Assembly: GCF_000423025.1 (NCBI RefSeq)
Contig: NZ_AUHE01000002.1
Span: 372,001 to 436,000, forward strand
Length of the DNA stretch: 64,000 nucleotides
Direction: 5' to 3'
From: Gordonia shandongensis DSM 45094
GTDB lineage: Bacteria; Actinomycetota; Actinomycetes; Mycobacteriales; Mycobacteriaceae
The translations under genes and the position numbers were made by a program. How positions within the stretch are numbered: position 1 is the first letter of the stretch; each line of letters starts with the position of its first letter. Shown piece by piece: positions 17,722-27,365 of this stretch. A model generated the notes under the pieces. The model ran no database searches, was not told the origin of the DNA, and saw only the letters and a list, made by a program, of their open reading frames with translations.

Positions 17722-18738
17722 TCACCGTCGGTCGCCGTGACTCAGGTCGTAGACCCGCGCCCCGCCGTCGGCGCAGCTCCGGGTCAGCAGCCGTCGGGGC
17801 ACCTCGACGAGCATCTGGTCGATGACCCCCTGCTCGATGCCCGCATGCAGCAGGTCGGGCACGACGCGTCCGGTGATCTGCAGGTAATTCCAATCGGGTG
17901 CGACCTCGCGCATCGTGTCGGCGTCGAACCACTCGCTGTAGCAGAAGGCGTCCTGCGACAGCGAGATCCGATCGCCGTAGCCGCGCCGCAGCAATTCGAG
18001 AAGGGTGGCGAACCTCGTCTCGTAGGGGAGCAGCACGTCGAGGCCGAAGCGGTCGAGGCCGATGACCGACCCGGCGTCCGCCAACCGCATGAGGTAATCG
18101 ACATCCGCCGTGTCCCCGCAGTGCCCGATCATCACCCGCGTGGCGTCGACGCCCTCCTCGGCCAGGACGCGCTGAGCGATCAGACCCGACTGCGTGTGCG
18201 GGTTCGTGTGAACGAGGACCGGTGCTCCGGTCGCCACCGCCGCTCGGCCGACGGCCCGCATCACCCGCTCGACGCCCTCGCTGAGCCCCTCCGCCTCGAT
18301 GGCGCAGTACAGGAAGCCGGCGGTGACCCGAGTGTCGCCGATCCCCTCGGTGAGATCGGCGATGAAGCGCTGTTCGAGCGGATCGGGAACGTCGAACCCC
18401 AGCCCCGGCCCCGTGTAATGGAACGGGAACGGCAGGTCGTGATAGGTGTACAGGCCCGTGGCGACGACGATGTTGAGGTCGACGCGTTCCGCGACGCGCG
18501 CCACGCGGTGCACGTTTCTGCCCAGACCCGCCACCGACACGTCCATGAGGGTGTCGACTCCGGCCCGGTGCGCCTCGTCGAGCAGCGCGACGGCCTTCGC
18601 CACCTGATCGTCCTCGTTCCAGCCGGGATCGAAGTTCAGTCGGTGGTCCTCGTTGACCACGAAGATGTGCTCGTGGGTCAGGACGGTTCCGAGGCTGTCG
18701 GCCGGGACGGGCCCCGTCACGGTGTTGATGCCGTCCAT
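17722..18738 (-). CDS. Phosphotriesterase-family amidohydrolase with altered metal-bridging Lys
   Basis: The 338-aa product belongs to the phosphotriesterase (PTE/PHP) family of TIM-barrel metallohydrolases, many of which act as lactonases. The metal HxH pair is in LTHEHIFV (about residues 19-26), later His ligands are in VHTNPHTQ and IGHCGDT, and the Asp is in GLDRFGLD. At the position of the carbamylated Lys that bridges the two metals (aGilKca in close relatives), this protein reads AGFLYCA, with Tyr. It may use one metal or a different chemistry. The start at 18738 follows AAGGAA. Upstream in-frame residues are Arg-rich and unlikely. Confidence 0.82.
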   Translation of the reverse strand: MDGINTVTGPVPADSLGTVLTHEHIFVVNEDHRLNFDPGWNEDDQVAKAVALLDEAHRAGVDTLMDVSVAGLGRNVHRVARVAERVDLNIVVATGLYTYHDLPFPFHYTGPGLGFDVPDPLEQRFIADLTEGIGDTRVTAGFLYCAIEAEGLSEGVERVMRAVGRAAVATGAPVLVHTNPHTQSGLIAQRVLAEEGVDATRVMIGHCGDTADVDYLMRLADAGSVIGLDRFGLDVLLPYETRFATLLELLRRGYGDRISLSQDAFCYSEWFDADTMREVAPDWNYLQITGRVVPDLLHAGIEQGVIDQMLVEVPRRLLTRSCADGGARVYDLSHGDRR

Positions 18739-18913
18739 GATTCCTTCCGCCGCACTCGCTAGAACCGACCGTCGCCCCACGACGGCGCAGACCCCGAACC
18801 AACGTATCGGTCTGCGGCGCCGTGCGTGCCCGGTACGGATGAAGCCGTCACACACCGCCGGGACTGCCCCCGACGGGCGACGGGCATCCCGGGTGGTCCA
18901 GGTCACGTCCGGT

Positions 18914-18919
18914 TACTGT
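18914..18919 (+). promoter_or_regulatory. Putative -10 of the Ser/Thr kinase gene (leaderless)
   Basis: TACTGT ends 6 nt before the kinase ATG, with no ribosome-binding site between them. The assignment is by spacing only. Confidence 0.4.
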
Positions 18920-18925
18920 GTACGC

Positions 18926-20773
18926 ATGCTGAGCGCGGGCCAGACATTTGCGGGCTACCGGATCGAGCGACTGCTCGGGGCCGGCGGAATGGGCGAGGTG
19001 TACCTGGCCGCGCATCCGCGCCTGCCGCGCCGGGACGCCGTCAAGGTGCTGCCCGCCGAGCTGACCGCCGACCCGGTCTATCGGGCCCGGTTCACCCGGG
19101 AGGCCGATCTGGCGGCCCGGCTCGATCATCCGTCGATCGTCAGCGTCTACGACCGCGGGGAGGAGTCCGGGCAGCTGTGGATCGCGATGAAGTACGTGCC
19201 GGGGGAGGACGCCGAGGCGATGCTGCGACGTTCCGGCCCACTGGTCGGCCCGGATGCGGGGGAACTCGTCACGGCCGTCGCCGACGCGCTGGACTACGCA
19301 CACGCCCACGGAATGATCCACCGCGACGTCAAACCCGCCAACATCCTGATCGACGCGACCGACGCGACGCGCCGCAAGATCTACCTCTCCGACTTCGGTG
19401 TGGCCCGCACCATGGCGAACAACACCGCGCTGACCGCCGCTAACCTGACGGTCGGTTCGATCCAGTACGCGTCGCCCGAACAGCTGCGAGGCGTTCAGCT
19501 CGACGGCCGATCCGATCAATACGCGCTGGCCTGCACCGCCTTTCGACTGCTGACCGGCAGACCGCCCTTTCCACTGGCGACGCCCACCGACATCATCACC
19601 GCTCACCTCCAGGCGCCCCCTCCGCGCGTGAGCGCGCACCGCCCCGAACTGTCCGCCGCCGTCGACGACGTTCTCGCACGGGCGATGGCCAAGGACCCGG
19701 CGGCGCGCTACGAGTCCTGCGCCCGCTTCGCCGGTGACCTGGCGACGGCCCTGCGCGCTCCCGGGCCCGGCCGGAGTCCGTCGGCACCGTCGCCCGCGTA
19801 CGCACCGACGATGCTCAACACTCCGTCACCGGAGCCCCCGCAACGCCCGACGGCGCGATACACGGCCCCCGGAGCACCGGACTCGGAGGTTCCGCCGGGC
19901 TATTCGCCGTACCCGCAGAGCCCGGCGCCCGGTTGGTACGGACCGCCTCCCGGCCTGCACGGCGGCGCGGGTCCCGCGCAGGCGCCGCCCATCCCGGGCC
20001 ACGGCGGTACCGGCGGACTGAGCGGACGGACGATCGCCCTGATCGCACTCGGTGTCGTGATCGTCCTCGCCGCCCTCGCCGTCGGGGCGTACTTCCTGTT
20101 CCGCGACACCTCATCGTCGTCACCGGCGGCGGCCTCGACGTCACGGTCGTCGTCGTCGAGCGTCTCGGCCGACAGTTCCGCATCGCCCACACCGGCGACG
20201 GACCCCCGCGTGGTCGGCGGCGTCCCCACGGAATGCACCGTCGGTCGCACCACATCGACGCAGTCGACGACCACGATTCGCGACGGTGACATCTGGATCC
20301 CCGAGGAGAAGATGCCGCGCGGGTGGCGGCCCGACACCTACACCAGCCTCCCGTACGTGACGTCCGCGGCCGGGGTCACGGCCGCGCGGCCCGAGGGAAC
20401 GCGCGGCTGGGCCGCACAGATCACCGTGGGGACGCTCCCGGCCGACTTCACCGGATCCACCGAGGCCATCGCCCGAAAGTTCCTGTCATGTCTGCCGGAG
20501 AACCCCGGATACGACACGGTGTCACCGTCGCCCCCGTCGCCGGGTGCGCCGATCAACCGGACGATGGAGGACCGTGTCACCGAGTACACGCTGATCAGGG
20601 CGCGGATCTCCGTGAGCGGCGGTCCCTCACGGGTCACCGGCGACGACATCGTCCTCGTGGTGGTCGGCACGACACCGAAGACCCTCGCGTTCGGGGCGAG
20701 TCCGACCGGAGACGCCAGGACGTCCCGCGAGGTCGAGACCGCCGTCACCGGACTGCTCACCCCGAAACGGTGA
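18926..20773 (+). CDS. Membrane eukaryotic-type Ser/Thr protein kinase (Pkn-type)
   Basis: The 615-aa protein has an N-terminal Hanks-type kinase domain (about residues 1-275) with the glycine loop GAGGMGEVY, the catalytic HRDVKPANIL loop (Asp about 133), SDFGVART and YASPEQL. A Pro/Gly-rich linker (about 280-360) leads to one membrane helix (TIALIALGVVIVLAALAVG, about 366-386). A Ser-rich stalk and an extracellular domain of about 190 residues with two Cys (TECTVG and LSCLPEN) follow. All catalytic residues are present. The outside domain should sense an unknown signal; it does not clearly match PASTA repeats. The gene stands alone. Confidence 0.92.
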   Translation: MLSAGQTFAGYRIERLLGAGGMGEVYLAAHPRLPRRDAVKVLPAELTADPVYRARFTREADLAARLDHPSIVSVYDRGEESGQLWIAMKYVPGEDAEAMLRRSGPLVGPDAGELVTAVADALDYAHAHGMIHRDVKPANILIDATDATRRKIYLSDFGVARTMANNTALTAANLTVGSIQYASPEQLRGVQLDGRSDQYALACTAFRLLTGRPPFPLATPTDIITAHLQAPPPRVSAHRPELSAAVDDVLARAMAKDPAARYESCARFAGDLATALRAPGPGRSPSAPSPAYAPTMLNTPSPEPPQRPTARYTAPGAPDSEVPPGYSPYPQSPAPGWYGPPPGLHGGAGPAQAPPIPGHGGTGGLSGRTIALIALGVVIVLAALAVGAYFLFRDTSSSSPAAASTSRSSSSSVSADSSASPTPATDPRVVGGVPTECTVGRTTSTQSTTTIRDGDIWIPEEKMPRGWRPDTYTSLPYVTSAAGVTAARPEGTRGWAAQITVGTLPADFTGSTEAIARKFLSCLPENPGYDTVSPSPPSPGAPINRTMEDRVTEYTLIRARISVSGGPSRVTGDDIVLVVVGTTPKTLAFGASPTGDARTSREVETAVTGLLTPKR

Positions 20774-20846
20774 CGGACCCGGACTCGAGCGACGCTCTGC
20801 GGCGACTGCACCGATCGGCGGGCCCCGGTACGGCAGAATGTTCCAC

Positions 20847-23264
20847 ATGCCAGCACCCGCCAGAGACGCCGACGCCGTCGCGCCCGCCGACCGCCACGAT
20901 CTGATCCGCGTCCGCGGTGCACGGGTCAACAATCTCGCCGACATCGACGTCGATCTGCCCAAACGGCGACTGACGGTCTTCACCGGCGTCTCGGGGTCCG
21001 GCAAGACCTCACTCGTGTTCGGAACGGTCGCCGCCGAGTCGCAGCGCCTCATCAACGAGACCTACAGCGCCTTCGTCCAAGGCTTCATGCCGACGCTCGC
21101 GCGTCCCGACGTCGACGTCCTCGACGGGATCACGACGGCGATCATCGTCGATCAGGAGCGGATCGGCGGCAACCCGCGCTCGACCGTCGGCACCATCACC
21201 GATGCCAACGCCATGCTCCGGATCCTGTTCAGCCGCATCGGCACCCCGCACGTCGGGGGTCCGAACGCGTTCTCGTTCAATGTCCCGACGGTGCGGGGGA
21301 GCGGCGCCATTCGAGTGGAGCGCGGCTCGGGCGCGACCGCGGTCAAGACCTCGTACGAACGTCTCGGCGGAATGTGCCCGCGGTGCGAGGGGATGGGCAC
21401 CGTCTCCGATTTCGATCTCTCGGCGATCTTCGATCCCGAGTTGTCCCTGTCGGCGGGGGCGCTGAAGGTTCCGGGATACAGCATGGACGGCTGGTACGGA
21501 CGGATCTTCGGCGGCAGCGGGTACTTCGACATGGACAAACCCGTCGGCGCGTTCACCGACCGCGAACTCGACGATCTGCTGTACCGCGAGGCGACGAAGC
21601 TGAAGGTCGACGGGATCAACCTCACGTACGAGGGTGTGATCCCGAAGATCACCAAATCGATGCTGTCCAAGGACATCGAGTCGGTTCAACCCCATGTCCG
21701 GGCCTTCATCGAACGCGCGGTCACCGCGACCACCTGTCCGGACTGTGAGGGGACCCGGCTCGCCGAGCACGCTCGAGCCTGCCGGATCGACGGCGTCGGC
21801 ATCGCGGACGCCTGCCGCATGCAGATCACCGATCTCGCGGAATGGGTGCGGACCGTCGAGGACCCGTCGGTGGCGCCGCTGGTCGACGGCCTGCGAGCCA
21901 CCCTCGACTCGTTCGTCCAGATCGGCCTCGGCTACCTGTCGCTCGACCGGCCGACCGGCACGTTGTCGGGCGGTGAGGCGCAGCGCGCCAAGATGATCCG
22001 GCATCTCGGCTCCGCGCTCACCGACGTCACCTATGTCTTCGACGAGCCGACCGTCGGCCTGCACCCGCATGACATCGCTCGGATGAACGCCCTGCTGCTG
22101 CGCCTTCGGGACAAGGGCAACACCGTGCTCGTGGTGGAACACAAACCCGAGGCGATCGCGATCGCCGATCACGTGGTCGACATGGGTCCGGGGGCGGGCG
22201 TGCACGGTGGTCGAGTCTGCTTCGAGGGCACCGTCGAGGACCTGAGTCGGGCGGACACACCGACGGGCCATCACCTGCACGACCGCGTCTTCCTCAAAGA
22301 CGATGTGCGCACCCCGACCGGTGCGATCGAGATCCGCGGGGCATCCAGAAACAATCTGCGCGACGTCGACGTCGACATCCCCCTCGGCGTGCTCACCGTC
22401 ATCACCGGCGTCGCGGGTTCCGGCAAGAGTTCGCTCATCCACGGTTCCATGCCGCGCGACGTCGACGTCGTCTCCGTGGATCAGACGGCGATCCGCGGAT
22501 CGCGTCGCAGCAACCCCGCCACCTACACCGGACTGCTCGACCCGATCCGCAAGGCGTTCGCGAAGGCCAACGGCGTCAAGCCCGGACTGTTCAGCGCCAA
22601 TTCGGAGGGCGCGTGCCCGACGTGCAAGGGCGCCGGGGTGATCTACACCGATCTGGCCACGATGGCCGGGGTGTCGACACCGTGCGACGAATGCGAGGGG
22701 AGACGCTTCGACTCCGCCGTCCTCCAGTACACGTTCGGCGGCCGCGACATCAGCGAGGTCCTCGCGATGTCCGTCGACGAGGCCGCCGCATTCTTCGGCG
22801 ACGGCGACGCCCGCACACCGGCCGCCCACAAGATCCTGACGCGGCTGGCCGATGTCGGACTCGGCTACCTCACGCTCGGGCAACCGCTGACGACGCTGTC
22901 CGGGGGCGAGCGTCAACGTCTCAAATTGGCGACGGCGATGGTCGAGAAGGGGTCGGTGTACGTGCTCGACGAGCCGACCACCGGCCTGCACCTCGCCGAT
23001 GTTCAACAGTTGCTCGGGCTTCTCGATCGGCTCGTGGACGCCGGCGGGTCGGTGATCGTGATCGAGCACCACCAGGCCGTCATGGCGCACGCCGACTGGC
23101 TCATCGACATCGGTCCCGGTGCGGGCAACGACGGTGGGCGGGTCGTCTTCACGGGGACCCCGGCCGATCTCGTCGCCGGGCGGTCGACGGTGACCGGGGA
23201 GCATCTCGCGGAGTACGTCGCCGATGTCTCGCCGAGCACTCGGAGGCCCGTGACGGGCGCCTGA
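20847..23264 (+). CDS. Short UvrA-type ABC ATPase lacking the UvrB-binding domain
   Basis: This protein of about 805 aa is a UvrA paralogue with two ABC ATPase halves. Walker A motifs are [10 protein letters not shown] (near residue 46) and [10 protein letters not shown] (near 525). Signature and Walker B regions include [33 protein letters not shown] and [11 protein letters not shown]. Zinc CxxC pairs are present in both halves (CPRCEG/CPDCEG and CPTCKG/CDECEG). Canonical UvrA is about 940-970 aa; the block between Walker A and the insertion domain that binds UvrB is missing, as in class II UvrA proteins linked to drug tolerance. The ATG at 20847 is preferred (CAGAAT ends 7 nt upstream); another ATG lies 9 bases earlier. 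Confidence 0.85.
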   Translation: MPAPARDADAVAPADRHDLIRVRGARVNNLADIDVDLPKRRLTVFTGVSGSGKTSLVFGTVAAESQRLINETYSAFVQGFMPTLARPDVDVLDGITTAIIVDQERIGGNPRSTVGTITDANAMLRILFSRIGTPHVGGPNAFSFNVPTVRGSGAIRVERGSGATAVKTSYERLGGMCPRCEGMGTVSDFDLSAIFDPELSLSAGALKVPGYSMDGWYGRIFGGSGYFDMDKPVGAFTDRELDDLLYREATKLKVDGINLTYEGVIPKITKSMLSKDIESVQPHVRAFIERAVTATTCPDCEGTRLAEHARACRIDGVGIADACRMQITDLAEWVRTVEDPSVAPLVDGLRATLDSFVQIGLGYLSLDRPTGTLSGGEAQRAKMIRHLGSALTDVTYVFDEPTVGLHPHDIARMNALLLRLRDKGNTVLVVEHKPEAIAIADHVVDMGPGAGVHGGRVCFEGTVEDLSRADTPTGHHLHDRVFLKDDVRTPTGAIEIRGASRNNLRDVDVDIPLGVLTVITGVAGSGKSSLIHGSMPRDVDVVSVDQTAIRGSRRSNPATYTGLLDPIRKAFAKANGVKPGLFSANSEGACPTCKGAGVIYTDLATMAGVSTPCDECEGRRFDSAVLQYTFGGRDISEVLAMSVDEAAAFFGDGDARTPAAHKILTRLADVGLGYLTLGQPLTTLSGGERQRLKLATAMVEKGSVYVLDEPTTGLHLADVQQLLGLLDRLVDAGGSVIVIEHHQAVMAHADWLIDIGPGAGNDGGRVVFTGTPADLVAGRSTVTGEHLAEYVADVSPSTRRPVTGA

Positions 23265-24485
23265 TCAGGCGTGCGCGTGCGCGTTCACGGCCGCGGCCGA
23301 GTCGCCGACCACCACGGGCACCGGTGCCATCGTCGTCATGAACGATTCCGCACGGCGTTCACCGGATCGTGCCGCGCGGGCTCGGCCTCCCGGCAGCTGC
23401 GCCGCCAGCGATCGCGCCACGTTCAGGCCGATCACCATCGGGGGATACCAGGGCACGGCGACACCGGAGAAGCCGAGTTTCCGCAGTGCCCCCGGACCGA
23501 GGAAGGCGAAGGCGATCCCCATGTGCTGGGAGCGCGCCAACGCCCGGCGGAACCGGGGAAACGTGTCATAGTGCCACTCGTCGGGGTCGTCGAACATCGG
23601 CATCGCCAATTGCCGCGAGGTCTCGTCGGGAGTCGACAGTGCCGCCGAGGTGTGGGCGAGGATTCGGATGGCGTCGCGGAAGTCGCGCGGGAGGAACTCG
23701 TCGTCGACGCCGATGAGCCACCCGACGTAGCGGGTGAGGTGTGCGACGGCCTCGTACTCGCGCGGCGAGTTGACCAGGCCCAGACCGGCCACGCCGACCG
23801 ACGGGGCCACCAGGGAGCCGACGAGGGTCGCGGCCATATCGGTCTGATTCACCGGAACGCCGAACAGGTCGTCATCCCAGTCCGCCATCCCGCCGACGTG
23901 ACGGCGGACCATCGAATGGATGAAGCGCACCCGGATCGTCGACCGATAGCCGGCGCCGCCGACCTCCAGCCCGCCGGCGCTGATGACGTCCAGCGCCCAC
24001 CGGGATGTTTCCGCGAACCGTTTGTTCGAGCCCTTCTTGAGCGCCCCGGTCCGCAGGAGGGTCTGGTTGAATCCGGAGAACAGGTAGCCGCCCATCAGGG
24101 CGACGTCGCGGGCGATGTAGAGGCCGTCCGTGCCGCCGCTCTGCATCACCTGCGCGGCCAGTACCAGCTGGTCGCGATCCACCCAGTCCGGTGTCCGCTC
24201 GGCGTCGCGGAAGAACTGCTCCATCGCCGCGGGCGCCCCGGCGACCGAGTCGATGCCGTCGGCGAGCGCCTTCTCGAACAGGGGCCGCGTCTCCCGCATC
24301 CCGGCGGCCGACATCGCGTCGACCACCGCGTCCATCGCGGGGTCGCCCTCCATGAGCGCGCTGCCGAGTCTGGCGAACTCGGCGTCGGTCGGCGGGTCGA
24401 TCCTCAGGAGTCTGCTGAAGATCTCGATCCCTTTGGGAATGCGGCACGGTTGGTCCGGGTGCCTCGCCGGCGCTGCTGCTGTCAT
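23265..24485 (-). CDS. DUF2236 / MpaB-Lcp family haem oxygenase-like protein
   Basis: The 406-aa product belongs to the DUF2236 family, which includes the latex-clearing (rubber) oxygenase Lcp and fungal MpaB. The haem-ligand motif Arg-x2-His-x3-Arg is visible as RFIHSMVR (His about 190), as reported for Lcp. Nearby family stretches are WALDVISAGGLEVGGAGYRS and VGWLIGVDDEFLPRD. No Tat or Sec signal is seen, unlike secreted Lcp, so it is probably cytosolic. The ATG at 24485 is used; a GTG at 24527 is possible but overlaps a promoter-like TAGCGT. A paralogue lies at 38632-39963. The substrate is unknown. Confidence 0.8.
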   Translation of the reverse strand: MTAAAPARHPDQPCRIPKGIEIFSRLLRIDPPTDAEFARLGSALMEGDPAMDAVVDAMSAAGMRETRPLFEKALADGIDSVAGAPAAMEQFFRDAERTPDWVDRDQLVLAAQVMQSGGTDGLYIARDVALMGGYLFSGFNQTLLRTGALKKGSNKRFAETSRWALDVISAGGLEVGGAGYRSTIRVRFIHSMVRRHVGGMADWDDDLFGVPVNQTDMAATLVGSLVAPSVGVAGLGLVNSPREYEAVAHLTRYVGWLIGVDDEFLPRDFRDAIRILAHTSAALSTPDETSRQLAMPMFDDPDEWHYDTFPRFRRALARSQHMGIAFAFLGPGALRKLGFSGVAVPWYPPMVIGLNVARSLAAQLPGGRARAARSGERRAESFMTTMAPVPVVVGDSAAAVNAHAHA

Positions 24486-24557
24486 GGTGTTACCCCGATC
24501 GGTCGTGACGATCACATCTGCTTCCACGCTAAGCCGTCGCGTGCGATGAGTCCAGCA

Positions 24558-24568
24558 ATTCGTCTCAA
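24558..24568. promoter_or_regulatory. 11-bp motif shared with the second DUF2236 gene
   Basis: ATTCGTCTCAA occurs 73 bases upstream of the DUF2236 start here and again at 38544-38554 upstream of the paralogue. Part of it (GTCTCA) faces an imperfect TGAGTC across 9 bases, as in a dimeric regulator site. A role is inferred only. Confidence 0.35.
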
Positions 24569-24718
24569 CCCGCTGGTCAACGCTTCATCGAGAGCTTGAA
24601 CGGCCGTCACGGACCCGCTGCCGCGCACGCGGCGGAACGGGGAGTTCCCCGCGAATCCCCGAATCGTGCGCCGATCCTGATCTACGGTCGACAGGAGAGA
24701 AGAAAAAGGAGCGAGGCC

Positions 24719-25366
24719 CTGAACGCAATCTGGGAATTCATTTCACACCGCAAGTCTCAACTCGTGGTGGATTCCTATTTGCACGTCAGCGCGGTGATCC
24801 AATGCCTCCTGCTGGCGACCGTGATCGGCGTCGTCGTCGGAATCCTCGTGTACCGCAGTCCCGCCGGATCGGCGGTCGCCACCGCACTCTCGAGCACCGT
24901 TCTCACGATTCCCTCGTTCGCACTGCTCGGCATCCTGATTCCGATCGTCGGACTGGGTGTTCCGCCGACGGTCATCGCACTCACCCTGTACTCCCTGCTG
25001 CCGATCATTCGGAACACGATCGTCGGCCTCGGGGCCGTCGACCCCGCGGTCACCGATGCGGCGAAGGGGATCGGGATGAGCCGGCTCCGGGTCCTGGCGC
25101 GTGTCGAGCTCCCGCTGGCGTGGCCGTCGATCCTCACCGGGATGCGGGTCGCCACCCAGATGGCGATGGGCATCCTCGCGATCGCCGCTTACGCCAAAGG
25201 CCCGGGACTCGGCAACCTGATCTTCTCGGGACTGTCCCGCGTCGGCAGTCCCACCGCGGTGCCGCAGGCGTTGACCGGAACGGCGTTGATCGTCGTCCTG
25301 GCCCTCGTACTGGACGGCATCTACGTGATCGTCGGGCGATTGACTACCTCGAAGGGGATCCGTTGA
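24719..25366 (+). CDS. OpuC-type glycine betaine/choline ABC permease, first subunit
   Basis: The 215-aa integral membrane protein is the first permease of an osmoprotectant ABC importer (OpuCB/ProW type). About five to six hydrophobic helices are present, and the EAA-type coupling loop reads DAAKGIGMSRLRVLARVELPLAWPSI (about residues 115-140 by segments). The homologous N terminus begins at NAIWEFISHRKSQ. No ATG, GTG or TTG lies there; CTG at 24719 stands 7 nt after a perfect AGGAG, so CTG initiation is the best reading. An upstream TTG at 24596 would add 41 unconserved residues. It heads a four-gene operon. Confidence 0.87.
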   Translation: MNAIWEFISHRKSQLVVDSYLHVSAVIQCLLLATVIGVVVGILVYRSPAGSAVATALSSTVLTIPSFALLGILIPIVGLGVPPTVIALTLYSLLPIIRNTIVGLGAVDPAVTDAAKGIGMSRLRVLARVELPLAWPSILTGMRVATQMAMGILAIAAYAKGPGLGNLIFSGLSRVGSPTAVPQALTGTALIVVLALVLDGIYVIVGRLTTSKGIR

Positions 25367-26595
25367 CGGAGAGCACCACCACCCAGAACGACGGCATCTC
25401 AGGTGTCGACATCGTCCTCGAGCACGTGTCGAAGACGTACCCGGGACAGACCGAGCCCGCCGTCGCCGACGTCTCGCTGACCATTCCCGCCGGCGAGATC
25501 GTCGTCTTCGTCGGCCCCTCCGGCAGCGGCAAGACGACCACGATGCGGATGATCAACCGGCTCATCGAACCCACCTCCGGGACCATCACCATCGGCGGCC
25601 GCGACATCTTGTCCATGGACGGCAACAAGCTCCGCCAGAAGGTCGGGTACGCGATCCAGCAGGGCGGCCTGTTCCCACACATGACCGTCGCGCAGAACAT
25701 CGCCGTCGTGCCGAAGCTGCTGAAGTGGGATCGCGCCCGAATCACGGCGCGCGTCGAGGAACTCCTCGACACCGTGGGCCTCGACCCCGCGCAGTTCGCC
25801 GACCGCTACCCGCGGCAGCTCTCGGGCGGCCAACAGCAACGGGTGGGTGTCGCCCGCGCGCTGGCCGCCGACCCTCCCGTCCTGTTGATGGACGAACCGT
25901 TCGGTGCGGTCGACCCGATCACCCGCGGACTGCTCCAGGACGAACTCATGCAGATTCAAGCCGAACTGCGCAAGACCATCGTCTTCGTGACGCACGACTT
26001 CAGCGAGGCGGTGAAGCTCGGGGACAAGATCGCGGTGCTGGGGGAGAAGTCGGTCGTCATGCAGTACGACTCCCCGGAGGCGATCCTCTCCAACCCGGCC
26101 AACGAGACGGTCGCCGGATTCGTCGGGCAGGGTGCGTCGCTGCAGCAGCTGAACCTGCTTCGCGTGCGCGACATCCGCCTCGAACAGCGGCCGACGGCGC
26201 GTGAGGACACGTCCGTCGAAGAATTCGCCGCACGCATCGACGACTGGGGCGTCATCCTCGACAGTCGCGACCGGCCCGTCCGATGGACCGACCGCAAGCA
26301 CCTCACCGGCGCCACGTCACTGCGATCCGTGGGGCTTCCCCTCGGCGAGATCGTCACGACCGCATCGACACTCCAGGACGCGCTCGAGGCGATCCTCGCC
26401 GAACGAAACGCGTCCACCGTGGTCACCGGACCGCGCGGACGCTACCACGGCGTCGTGACGATCGAGACGCTCATCGAGACCATCCGGTCGCTGCGCGAAC
26501 AGCACGAAGGGGATCCGCCGATCGCCGACCCCGCGGCACCGCACGACGACGCCCCGGGGTCCGACGACGCGGACTCGGAAGGGAGTCCCGGATGA
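25363..26595 (+). CDS. OpuCA-type glycine betaine/choline ABC ATP-binding protein
   Basis: The 410-aa ATPase energises the importer. Walker A GPSGSGKTTT is near residue 48, the signature LSGGQQQRVGVARAL near 150, and Walker B VLLMDEPFGAVD near 170. After the ABC domain (about 250 residues) comes a CBS-like regulatory tail; its FAARIDDWGVILDSRDRPV segment and the DALEAILAERNASTVVTGPRGRYHGVVT repeat resemble one CBS pair. CBS tails in OpuA-type systems sense ionic strength. The start is a TTG that overlaps the previous stop (TTGA), with AGGGGA 4 nt before it. Confidence 0.92.
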   Translation: MTESTTTQNDGISGVDIVLEHVSKTYPGQTEPAVADVSLTIPAGEIVVFVGPSGSGKTTTMRMINRLIEPTSGTITIGGRDILSMDGNKLRQKVGYAIQQGGLFPHMTVAQNIAVVPKLLKWDRARITARVEELLDTVGLDPAQFADRYPRQLSGGQQQRVGVARALAADPPVLLMDEPFGAVDPITRGLLQDELMQIQAELRKTIVFVTHDFSEAVKLGDKIAVLGEKSVVMQYDSPEAILSNPANETVAGFVGQGASLQQLNLLRVRDIRLEQRPTAREDTSVEEFAARIDDWGVILDSRDRPVRWTDRKHLTGATSLRSVGLPLGEIVTTASTLQDALEAILAERNASTVVTGPRGRYHGVVTIETLIETIRSLREQHEGDPPIADPAAPHDDAPGSDDADSEGSPG

Positions 26596-27365
26596 CCGCG
26601 GCGACAGCCGGAGCAGGCGAGGTCCCCGCCGAGAAGTCGGCGGCCGGGCTGCAACTGTGGATCCAGCCGGTCGTCGCCGTCATCCTCGCTGCCGGGGTCC
26701 TCGGGTGGGCGTTCAGCCGCGACCTCACCGAGACGCAGACGGCCACGATCAACACCTCGTACATCGCCAAACTGGTCGGCGAGCACCTGGCATTGACCGC
26801 GGCGATCACCGCGATCGTGCTCATCGTCGCCGTCCCGCTGGCGGTGCTGGTCACGCGGCGGCGGTTCCGCTGGCTGGCCCCGGTGTTCATCGGCGTCGCC
26901 AACATCGGGCAGGCCGCGCCGGCGATCGGCCTGCTCGTCCTGTTCTTCCTGTGGACGGCGACCACCGGCTTCTGGATCGGCGTGCTGCCGATCGCGTTCT
27001 ACTCGCTGCTGCCCGTGCTCCGCAACAGCATGCTCGGCCTGCAGGAGGTCGACGCCGCCACCATCGACGCCGCGAAGGGCCAGGGGATGAGTGAGCTCCG
27101 GGTCCTCGGGCAGGTCGAACTGCCCCTCGCCGTCCCGTTCATCCTCGCCGGGCTGCGGACCTCCCTGGTTCTCGCGGTCGGCACGGCCACCCTGTGCTTC
27201 CTGGTGAACGCCGGCGGCCTCGGCATCCTGATCGACACCGGGTACAAGCTGCGCGACAACGTGACCCTCATCGTCGGCGCCGCACTATCGGTGGCGGTGG
27301 CGCTTCTCGTCGACTGGCTCGGCGCGCTGGCGGAACGCTACCTCGGACCGAAGGGGCTCCGATGA
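26592..27365 (+). CDS. OpuC-type ABC permease, second subunit
   Basis: This 257-aa protein is the second permease subunit. After a short polar N terminus there are about six hydrophobic segments, with the coupling loop DAAKGQGMSELRVLGQVELPLAVPF near residue 160. Its sequence parallels the first permease, so the transporter is a heterodimer of permeases. The ATG overlaps the stop of the ATPase gene by 4 bases, and its own stop overlaps the binding-protein start in the same way. Confidence 0.92.
   Translation: MTAATAGAGEVPAEKSAAGLQLWIQPVVAVILAAGVLGWAFSRDLTETQTATINTSYIAKLVGEHLALTAAITAIVLIVAVPLAVLVTRRRFRWLAPVFIGVANIGQAAPAIGLLVLFFLWTATTGFWIGVLPIAFYSLLPVLRNSMLGLQEVDAATIDAAKGQGMSELRVLGQVELPLAVPFILAGLRTSLVLAVGTATLCFLVNAGGLGILIDTGYKLRDNVTLIVGAALSVAVALLVDWLGALAERYLGPKGLR

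Noticed and set aside
21009-23204. A 731-codon minus-strand frame across the UvrA-like gene
   Set aside because: It is an antisense shadow in high-GC DNA; the plus-strand frame has all ATPase and zinc motifs.
23250-23275. Palindrome CGCCTGATCAGGCG at the abutting stops of the UvrA-like and DUF2236 genes
   Set aside because: The palindrome is explained largely by TGATCA formed by the two stop codons. The stem is short with no loop, so it is not called a terminator.
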